DNA of 64,000 nucleotides from contig JAZGTN010000192.1 of the NCBI GenBank assembly GCA_037783415.1, positions 1,798,001 to 1,862,000 on the forward strand, written 5' to 3'. The stretch comes from Leptasterias polaris. Its lineage: Eukaryota; Echinodermata; Asteroidea; Forcipulatida; Asteriidae. The notes under the pieces are model-generated. The model was not told the origin of the DNA. It saw nothing but the letters and a program-made list of their open reading frames with translations, and ran no database searches. Positions 31,801 through 40,230 of this stretch are shown here, in pieces. Each line of letters starts with the position of its first letter. Position 1 is the first letter of the stretch. Position numbers and translations under genes: made by a program.

Positions 31801-32365
31801 CATGGCCCAAGATTGCACGACATTTTAAATGCTGATATTAAATATTTGTAATTCCTCAATTTTTTAATTTTGTCCGGTGAAGCAAATAACTCAATAAATG
31901 GTTAACTTTTACCTGATAATTTCGACTACCCTTTATTAAGCTGTGTGTATATATCATAGAACCTTAGTTTTTTCCCTCGTTTTTCTTTATTTTGAATCAG
32001 TAGAATAGAAGATTTTGTTTTGTTTTTGATGTTAATCAGTTACATTTATCCTTGCGAAAGCTATCTTAAACATTTTATTGTCTTCATAAGATTGAGTGTA
32101 TTGATAAGAGTCCAATACTGTTTATGGTTTACGGTTCAACTTTTTGTTTTTCGTTTCTGTACAAAACTTACTTTTAAGACTTAATAATAATGATAATTAA
32201 AAAACCATTAGTTGATATGATATTAACAAGCGAGAAAAGTAATCCCATGATGGCTGTCCATAATTCACTAGCGATATAATAAACATTTAATTTTGATGAA
32301 TCATAAATGAAATATGGTGACTTTCTGATGTATTTGGTGTGACTAGAGTTTGTGTCTAAAAAAGC
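28811..32365. other. Intergenic, AT-rich
   Basis: No gene recognised. Features: TA repeat near 29120, decayed ATAGACC-type MITE at 31148-31290, and three loose repeats of ACCTCCATC..GATATA at about 31424, 31505 and 31569. Short open frames here match nothing I know. Confidence 0.6.
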
Positions 32366-32499
32366 AGAGCTGCCAACTCTCCCTCATTCTGCAGAAGGTT
32401 CTCTGAAAATAAACCACTCTTTCCATGTTCTGATGAACAAATTTGAAAATCTCTCTGATTATGGAAACTTTTTCCCTATTATGATGAATGTAATTCTAA

Positions 32500-34972
32500 C
32501 GAGGTAAATTTTTGTTGAAACAGTTAGCAGACCTCGTTTTTTCAAAGAAGTTGGTGGTGACATAACATGAAAATTGATGACGTCGTGAAAACGTCGCTCC
32601 ACATTATATCCTTGTAGGACCTTGCAAGTCTCATGCAAAATAAAATTTGACTATAGCTTGCTTTGTACTGAAGATATGTAATAATTGGTCAAAATTTCAA
32701 AAATTTGTGTAAAAAAAATGTGATGACGTCATCAAGTCGTCACTCTAGCTTTAAGTAGTCAATATCACTGTCTATCAACATGCCAAGTTTATCAACATGC
32801 CAAGTTTCAAGTCAGTCGAACTTGTGGTTTTGTAGATACACAGCTTTAAAAAGTAAATCTTTAAGGCGATACCACGTGACACATGATGACGACATCAATC
32901 TAAAACTTCACACATATGTTGTCTGCATAAAGGTAATTATTTATACCAGTTTTGAAACGATTATCATAAACTTCGCCACAGACATCTAGTAAAAGTGTAT
33001 TTTGGTCTGTTTTTAACCGGCCGCTAGAGGGCGCTTTAAGATGTTATGACGTCACCGGTTCAATTTTTTAAAACCAGACCCTTGCCGGACTATAACATCG
33101 TTGAAAACGACTTGAAAAAATTTGCCACTTTTAAATTACAAGGCACTTCCGGTTTCGACTGGAAGTAGAGGTCATGTCACGCACACAATGAAAAATGAAG
33201 ACCAATATTATCTCTATATAATCCCGCAAAAAGCAACCGACGGCCTCTTCATCATGATTTGATATGGATTTTCAAAGATTAAAATATTTAATGTTAAAAA
33301 CCTTGTAATTTGACACCTGATGACGTCATCATGATGTAACTAAAGCGGTTTCATCTCCTAATGGTTATCTAACTATGTGTGAAGTTTCAAGTTTATATGA
33401 GCTTCGAAAGTGTGCTTTTGTTAGCGGACAATCGCGGGGGATAAGAAGAAGAAGTATTAAAACTAGAGATTCAGTTTTTGTTAATTAACAAAAACAAGGT
33501 GTTCGTGGAGAGTGATTGAATTAATAGGTAACGACATTATACTTTATCAATCTAATCAATGCCTGGTTCAGGAGTTATGCATTTTTCAAAATTTAAACAT
33601 CAATTTCCGGTTTGGACAGGAAGTCAAGGTCAAAAAGGGTCACATTTTGTGTAGCGCGTGATTAGTTTATGAAGACCTTTTAGATGATGTATGGATTGTA
33701 AACCTCCAATATGTAATTCAACAGTAATGATTTTTTTCAAATATAAAGTTTCAACTTCCGGTTTCAACCGAAAGTCAATGTCAAAAGAGGTCATACTTTA
33801 TAGCGTTGGTTAAGTTACAAAAGCTTTATCTGTCGACATGCAGAAAAAAACCCAACCAATATGTGGTAAAGGAGTTATGAATTTTTCAAATATTAAATTC
33901 TATCTTCCTGTTTGAACCGGAATTCAAGGTCAAATTGGGTCAAATTTTGTGTATCGTTTCTTAAGTTGTTACAAACTTTTCGAATGATGTATAGATTGTA
34001 AAAATCCAATGTGTTGTTCAGAAGTTATGATTTTTTTCAAATATTAAATTTCAACTTCCGGTTTGAACTGGAAGGCAGAATCAATAGAGGTCACGCTTGG
34101 TAGCATTGGTAGCATTGGTGAAGTCTTCAAAGTCCTTTCTGATGAAGTATAGAGGATAAAAATCAAATATGTGGTTCAGGATTTATTATTTTTAAAACAT
34201 TAAAAAGCAAGTCCGAATTTCAAGGTCAAACGGGGTCACATAATGTGTAAAAGCGTATGATTAGTTTATTACTCTTAACGACCTATCCGATGATGTGTAG
34301 ATTGTACAAATCCATTCAGTGGTTTATGAGTTATGATTTTTTCAAGTATTAAAATTTAATTTAATGTAATTTGATACCCGATGACGTCATCATGACATCA
34401 TCAAGTGTGTGTCATCTTGATATCAAGGTCCAGCTATCTGAGTTTCAATGTTGAGTTCAATCTCAATCTCAATCTTAAGTTATTCCGTAGATAAGTCCGA
34501 AAACGATTATATTAAGGAAAAAAACAAAGGCGAACTTCGACCCAGGGTAACGACCCGAAAGTTAAGGTCGTATGATTTTGGCGTTAACTTTTCAAATGTT
34601 GCCCCAGTCTTGGTCTATCAGATGCCCAACTATGAACATCTTAGCTTTCATATTCATTGAGATACAGCAAAAAGAAAATGGTCATTTTTCAACTTTAAAA
34701 ACCTTGTAATTCGACACCTGATGACGTCATCATGACGTAATGACCACTGTGCCGTCTTCATATTGAGGTTCAATTATCTGATGAGTTTCAAGGTTCAATT
34801 CAGTTTCAATATTGAGTTATGTTGCCGAGAAGAGTTCTACATAAGAAGAAGATGGAGAAGAAGAAAAAAAAACAGAACAATAACAAGAGGTGTTCGTGCT
34901 GTATTGCACGAACACCTAAAAAAAAAGAAACGGAACAAAAACAAGAGGTGTTCCGGGCTGTCGCCCGAACAC
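32500..34972. mobile_element. 2.47-kb noncoding nested element
   Basis: Flanked by CTAA (32496-32499 and 34973-34976). No long reading frame. It contains 14-bp palindromes TGATGACGTCATCA at 32721, 33318 and 34719 and shorter TGACGTCA at 33047 and 34382. It also has a tandem series of about 150-bp units with ACTTCCGGTTTGAACCGGAA-like hairpins and AGGTCA words, and two AGGTGTTC hairpins at its right end. The transposon class is not recognised. Confidence 0.65.
33600..34240 (+). repeat. ~150-bp units inside the nested element
   Basis: Units start near 33604, 33752, 33903, 34050 and 34205. Each has TTCCGGTTTGxACxGGAAGT, TCAAGGTCA/GGGTCA, GATGATGTATAGATTGTA and GTTATGATTTTTTTCAAAT. They are diverged 15-25 percent by eye. 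Confidence 0.7.
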
Positions 34973-34974
34973 CT
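34888..34974. repeat. Two AGGTGTTC hairpins
   Basis: 34888-34917: a perfect 12-bp stem AGGTGTTCGTGC/GCACGAACACCT with loop TGTATT. 34946-34974: the same kind of stem with GGGC/GCCC and one bulged C. The outer stem sequence is shared, the inner one differs by compensating changes. Confidence 0.8.
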
Positions 34975-35460
34975 AAATATCTCCCTGATTGGTGGATAAA
35001 ATCTCCCTGATTGCAAGATGCAAATGTTGGCAGCTCTACTAAATGTCATTGGATGTGAAATGTGAATTTTTCCTTTAACCACTTCATGAGAGCGACTGTG
35101 CCTCTGCACCGAATACATTTTTTCAGAACTGAAATACCAAATCAAATTTTTATTTGAGAATATCGTCACACGCAATGAAACCCTGGCTGAACAAAGTAAA
35201 GATAACAAATGCTCTTATAAACTTTAATGCACCAGGATTTTTTGTTTCCCTCTCAAGAAATTATTGAACGTCTTCACCTTGAATAAGCCAAACTTTGGCC
35301 GTAAACCATTGCCGACAGTATCATGTTGGAATCTCCAGGGATGTGATTTATCCGTTTTTAACTGGAAATTCGTTTTTTGCCCCTCAACAAAAGAAATACA
35401 TTTTTTTGCCCCCACCCCCCATTATTTTTTTTTTATACTAATGATCAAATTCATAAACAA

Positions 35461-35600
35461 ATTAAGATAAAACAATATTTAATGCCCCAGATTACAGAGT
35501 AGGGTTTTTAAAACCAAAGATAAATGTTATTAGTGGGCTACCTGTTCGGAAGTTTTCGAGCTCACAAATCAGTTTTTTTCAATAGCCTATCACATCCCTG
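35461..35600. repeat. Dispersed repeat R3, copy 1
   Basis: GCCCCAGATTACAGAGTAGG ... ATTAGTGGGCTxCxTG ... TTTTCGAGCTC ... AGCCTATCACAT. It recurs at 57775-57945 in RARS1 intron 10. Confidence 0.65.
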
Positions 35601-35684
35601 AATCTCAGACTTGCTTCAATGCCAAATACAATTACAAAAAATGGTGACAGCCTATCAATCTCTTGTCATTTTAACAACAAAAGG

Positions 35685-35850
35685 GTAAAGGTCTGGAATC
35701 CAGGATTACACAATAACCCCTGGAGATTTGGAGGAGAATTCCAGTACCCTTTGACCCTCTTTGTAATGGGGGAAATGAAGCGTAGCACGGTGAGTGCATG
35801 CCTGTGTATGCTACACAGTTGGAATGTCCGGGTGTAATTTTTTGTCAATC
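35685..35850. repeat. Dispersed repeat family R1, copy 3
   Basis: AAAGGTCTGGAATCCAGGAT, TTCCAGTACCCTTTGACCCT, AAGCGTAGCACGG; see 1330-1560 and 2795-3050. Confidence 0.6.
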
Positions 35851-36351
35851 GACACGAAGACCCAGCAAAAAAAATGGACGTTCTGAAACTGTTCGTATAT
35901 AATATCCAGTGGAAATATTTTGGGTAAAAAGATGTGATCCGACCCCAGTATAAACACTCTTAAATAGTGGAGAATATTGGTAGCTGATGAGTCGGCAAAC
36001 TGCTTCCATAAACCCTTGAAAGGAACTTCAGTTGGCAAATTTGCTCCCAAAAAGCATATTGTGTGCTTAGAATCTCAGTAATTTTATTAGAGGATTCTAG
36101 GGAGGGGGGGGGGGGGGGGGGCGGGTACTTCTGTGCAAGAGGAAAATATTTCCTATTCCAAAAATAGATAGAGCTCCAGAAACCTGTAGTTTAATACACC
36201 CCCCCCCCCCCCCCCCACCCCACCACCGAAAGAACAACAAAAAAGGATTCTGACAATACATTTTCATAAAAGAAACACTGTGTATTGTGTATTGTTTGAA
36301 TATGTGTCTTCAGTATACGGATCTACTTCAGGGCTCCAACTTCTTGCAAAT
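35851..36351. other. Intergenic with G and C homopolymers
   Basis: A 17-base G tract (36105-36121) and an 18-base C tract (36199-36216) about 80 bp apart could pair as a hairpin. Nothing else was recognised. Confidence 0.6.
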
Positions 36352-36897
36352 CTCCAATTAATACAAAGAGCTGCACAGACAATTTTGCTTTGAATGTTTT
36401 TGCTAGTTTTTGCTAAGCAAAAAAAAAGCAGGAAACCAGTCACAGATGGTGTGTGAGGTGTGGTATTTTTTTGAATGGCTGCCTCATTCTAGTAAGCAGA
36501 ACTGTGCTTAAAGGCAATGGACACGTTTGGTAATTGTCAAAGACCAGTATTCTCACTTGGTGTATCCCAACATATGCATAAAGTAACAAACCTGTGAACA
36601 TTTGGGCTCAATTGGTCATTGAAGTTGCAAGAAAATGATGAAAGAAAAAACACCCTTGTTGCACAAATTTGTGTGCTTTCAGATGCTGAAGTCTTTTTCA
36701 GATTCAAATATTTTAGTGAGAAATTACCTCTTTCTCAAAAGCTACGTTACTTCAGAGGGAGTCGTTTCTCAAAATGTGTTATACTATCAACAGCTCTCCG
36801 TTGCTCGTTACCAAGTAAGTTTTTATGCTAATATATATTCTGAGTAATTACCAAACGTGTTCAGTGCCTTTAAGTAGCTCTTTGAAATTGGGCCCAG
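36352..36897. mobile_element. GCTAAGCA-type MITE carrying a nested AGGCA MITE
   Basis: The left end CTCCAATTAATACAAAGAGC mirrors the right AGCTCTTTGAAATTGGGCC. The inner element at 36512-36869 interrupts it at TTAA. Confidence 0.65.
36512..36869. mobile_element. AGGCA MITE, TTAA-flanked, 358 bp
   Basis: Terminal inverted repeats AGGCAATGGACACGTTTGGT(AATT) and (AATT)ACCAAACGTGTTCAGTGCCT, 24 bp with two mismatches. TTAA lies at both borders (36508-36511, 36870-36873), a piggyBac-like target; a TA duplication fits equally. Words such as AATTGTCAAAGACCAGTATT and TTACCAAGTAAGTTTTTATG recur in 37156-37723. Confidence 0.8.
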
Positions 36898-37155
36898 GTC
36901 TTTTAGCCCAGAGCTGTTAATGGACCAGAAATATTTCCTGGAAGACTTAAAATACTTCTTGATTTTTTAATAACTGCAGAACTTTTAGGAGGTTTGGTCA
37001 GTCTTAAAAGGAATGTTTGGAAAAACACCAGACTGCATGACTTATATTGTTGTGGGACTACTGGCCTCTTGGTGGTCCCGTGGGTATTAGAGCCTGCTAC
37101 ATGCCAAAAAAGCTTTAAGGAAACATATAACAGATCATGTAATTCTTGCAATTAA

Positions 37156-37723
37156 AGGCAGGATATACTTTTGGTAATTGTCAAAGACCAGTATCCTCAC
37201 TTGGTGTATCCCAACAAATGCATAAATAACCATGTCAAAGTTTGGGCTCAATTGGTCATCGAAGTTGCAAGAAAATAATTAGAGAAGAAAACACCCTCGT
37301 TGCATGGAATTGTGCGTAAGCATTACATACGAAGTGTGGACCTGAGAACAAAAGAGGTCCACACAAGGCAGGGTTTTGAAAACACTATGTGGTCTTACAC
37401 ACGTCCACACAGAGTTATTTACAGTGTTGAGGAATAGGATTTTCCTTAAGTGTATAGAACAAAGGAATGTCCATACAGTGACTGCAACACAAACATTGGT
37501 GTGCTTTCAGATGCCTGAGAAAGGCTTCATGCCTAAAGCCTTTCTCATATTCAAATTTTGGGGTGAAGATTACCTCTTTCTTTAAAACTACATTTACCTC
37601 AAAAAGGGTTGTTTCTAACAATGTTTCATAATATCAACAGCTCTCCGACCGGTGCTCTTTACCAAGTAAATTTTTATGACCATTAACTTGCAGAGTAATT
37701 ACCAAAAGTGTACTCTGCTTTCC
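37156..37723. mobile_element. AGGCA MITE, second copy
   Basis: Starts TTAAAGGCAGGATATACTTT and ends AGAGTAATTACCAAAAGTGT then GCTTTCCT. It is about 200 bp longer in the middle than the copy at 36512-36869. Confidence 0.7.
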
Positions 37724-38362
37724 TATAAGACTAATTATCACGAGTGTGACAATTTCCTTTTGCTACACACGGAATGAAACATTTAAAACTTTCTTTATTC
37801 AAAAACATGAGCAGCTGCTGCAGAGAAGCATAATTACATGTTTAAAAAGTTTCAATGGTAAAAGACCTTCACTATGGTCGGCCATCTTGTTTTTCCCCCG
37901 TTCAATTAAATGTAACCAAGTTGTGGCTAGGTGGGCCAAATAGTCTGACACCTTTTAAGTATACTGGTTATTAATGTTACTGCACACAGGGAACATGGCA
38001 AAGATGTTTGCAACACCATCGAGGTCGATTATGGCTTTTTTGCGAAACCCTGGCTTAGGCTTTGGGTTAGGCTCTCTCAATTATTTAGAAAGCGTGTGCT
38101 CTCCTTACAGAGCTTCAAACATGCGGACAGCCCAAGCCCAACCCGTGGTTTTGAAAAGGGCCTATAACTTATTTAAGTATACTAAAAAACAAGGGGAAGA
38201 TACTTCAACCTGAGTAAAACTTTTGTAATTATTTTTTTACGAAAAAAGACAACTTTAATAGACGCCTGTGGATTTTTTTTCACAGAACTCGGGAAAGTAC
38301 TGAGTATACAGCGCTTAACACATATCGGTACATGTATAAGGGTAAAAACCAAATTATATTAA

Positions 38363-38723
38363 AGAGACACATTGCCTTTCAATTCAGCGCTTTGGGCTAT
38401 AAAAAGCGTTTGTTATGAAATTAATATGGTTTGAAAGATGTTTTAAAAGTAAAATATAATGATCCACACAAATATGCCTCAAAGTTGTGTGGTTATCCTT
38501 GCACTTCATAAACTAACATGGTCTGCCATTTTTTAGAACCAAATTTTTGACTCCACAAAATGGCGGACTGTGTTAGTTCAAGAAGTAAAATGAAAATCAC
38601 AACTTTCTAGGGATATTTGTGTGGATCATTATACTCTACTTTTAAAACATCTTTCCAAATGTATTCATTTCATAACAAATGCTTTTATAGCCCCAAGAGC
38701 CCAATCCGAAGGCAACATGTCTC
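38363..38723. mobile_element. Foldback MITE with AGAGACA ends, TTAA-flanked
   Basis: Nearly the whole element is an inverted repeat. AGAGACACATTGCCTTTCA at the left mirrors GAAGGCAACATGTCTC at the right. Inner arms AATGATCCACACAAATATGC/ATATTTGTGTGGATCATTAT and CTGCCATTTT/AAAATGGCGG also pair. TTAA at 38359-38362 and 38724-38727. Confidence 0.8.
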
Positions 38724-38731
38724 TTAAATTG

Positions 38732-39624
38732 GATCAATTGCCCAATTTCAAGAAGCTGTCAAGCAGATAAACTTGCTTGACAACTTAATTTGCTACGCAA
38801 CAAATAAACAGGATACCAGTCACAAGTAACTGTATTAAATGACATTTTGGATGGTAACCAGTCTTGAAAAGCAAGAGTTTTTGTTTTAAAAAAACATTAA
38901 CAGCATAACAAAATGACAAAAAATCCCGTTTTGTTATTTACTTCCGTATTGGAATACAACATGGCCCTACATGTATCCGAACGCTAAAAGGAATTTCAAG
39001 GAAGCACATTTACTTCACAAGGTTTTTGTGGAAATTAGTTTTAAAATCCGTATTTAACTATTTTAGAGCCAGTGAAGTAGATAACTATCAAATTTAGCTC
39101 CAACAAAAGAACACAATTTATATTCATGTCCACAACTGGTTATATCTTTGGCTTTAAAGTTTTAACCAAATAAAACATAGTGTTTGCAAAGTTCAGACTT
39201 AAATAAAAAGGCAAATAAATAAATGAGAATCTGGCATATGTTTCAGGCTTCAATGCCACATTGAGTTCATGATGAAAGACAAACATCCTTTCTTAAATAG
39301 TCAACTTCTGTCGATATTTCTCTTGCTGAAAAGTCATTACATCAGTGCAATTCAGAATTATGTATTGTGTTTGTCATCTTCAACACCGCAAAAGCTTCCC
39401 CCGAACAATGTGACGTAGAAACTATCTGTAGTCTAAGGAGTTCAAATTTAAGCGGTCACTCAAGACTCAGCAAGTCATTGCACCAGACATTTCTCGCAAA
39501 TGGCTTATTGGCAAGAAACTTAAGCCTAGTCTTCCCCAGACCCCACAGTCCAGGGGATCTCTTGATGACCCCCCAGTCTTGAGAATGTCTTGTTAAACCC
39601 ACCGTCTGATGTTTCTCTTAATAC
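38732..39624. other. Intergenic / AKAP17A 3' flank
   Basis: No gene was seen. A GCTAAGCA-type fragment lies at about 38750-38830. TTTATT at 37794-37799 would read AATAAA on the minus strand and is a distal poly(A) candidate for AKAP17A. Confidence 0.45.
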
Positions 39625-39945
39625 CAATGAAACTTTGTCTTTTACATCAAAGAACATCTGAGCTTAGGCCTTTTATATTTGTGTCTCTACCTGTGATCAA
39701 CATCCTCAAAGTCTCATTGGAAATATACCAACGATGCTACCTTGTCTTAAACATCACAGCAGATCTGATCTTAGTCCTTTTATTTTAGTTTAACTCCATG
39801 TGATAAAAAAAATGTCAGTCTCGCTGAACACATGCCGATGATGCTACGTTGTCTTGTACATCACAGCAGATCTGATCTTAGGCCTTTTATTTTTCTCTCT
39901 CTTTCTGCGATCATACTCCTCATAGTCGTCAAGACGAAACTTTGT
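39625..39945 (-). repeat. 107-108-bp tandem copies of AKAP17A 3' coding end
   Basis: The marker CATCACAGCAGATCTGATCT lies at 39860 (coding copy) and 39752, and as CATCAAAGAACATCTGAGCT at 39645. Spacing is 108 and 107 bp. The two outer copies are noncoding and downstream of the stop on the minus strand. Confidence 0.8.
39779..39784 (-). terminator. Candidate AKAP17A poly(A) signal
   Basis: Reads AATAAA on the minus strand, 60 bases after the stop codon, inside the first decayed copy of the coding end. Other hexamers exist farther away. Confidence 0.3.
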
Positions 39946-40230
39946 GTCCTGAATGATGGCAGACTTTAGCCTCGCTCTTCCTCGCAGTTTCTGCCTCAGG
40001 CCTTCTCTCTTCTTCTCCTGCTCTTGTTCTTCCCTTGTCTTGTGGTTCTTTGTCAGCCTCTGCTTGAGGTGCGCCTCCTGGCGTCTCAGCTCTCGCCTCT
40101 TTCGTGCCTCCTCCTTCACCTTCATCCTCTCTTCTTCCTCCCTCCTTTGCTTTTCCTCTTCGAGTTGTCTTAGTCTCTCTCTCTCTAGCTCCTCAAGACG
40201 TTGCTGAACCTCCTCTTGTTGTCTCACAAC
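39844..40230 (-). CDS. AKAP17A: AKAP17A terminal coding exon
   Basis: Acceptor ATTCTTAAAG. It encodes 128 residues, VVRQQEEVQQRLEELERERL ... KNKRPKIRSAVMYKTT, then TAG at 39846-39844. The coiled coil continues and ends in a basic tail. No RS repeats and no convincing further donor were seen. Confidence 0.88.
   Translation of the reverse strand, partial: VVRQQEEVQQRLEELERERLRQLEEEKQRREEEERMKVKEEARKRRELRRQEAHLKQRLTKNHKTREEQEQEKKREGLRQKLRGRARLKSAIIQDTKFRLDDYEEYDRRKREKNKRPKIRSAVMYKTT

Larger units (their letters stand above)
32366..35037. mobile_element. AGAGCTGCCAAC MITE split by a 2.5-kb insertion
   Basis: Left end AGAGCTGCCAAC at 32366 and right end GTTGGCAGCTCT ending 35037 are perfect 12-bp inverted repeats of the family seen whole at 17608-17803. 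The left half stops at 32499 and the right half resumes at 34973; both borders carry CTAA. Confidence 0.75.

Noticed and set aside
32500..34972. Retroviral or LTR element
   Set aside because: No direct terminal repeats, primer-binding site or polymerase-like frame is visible.
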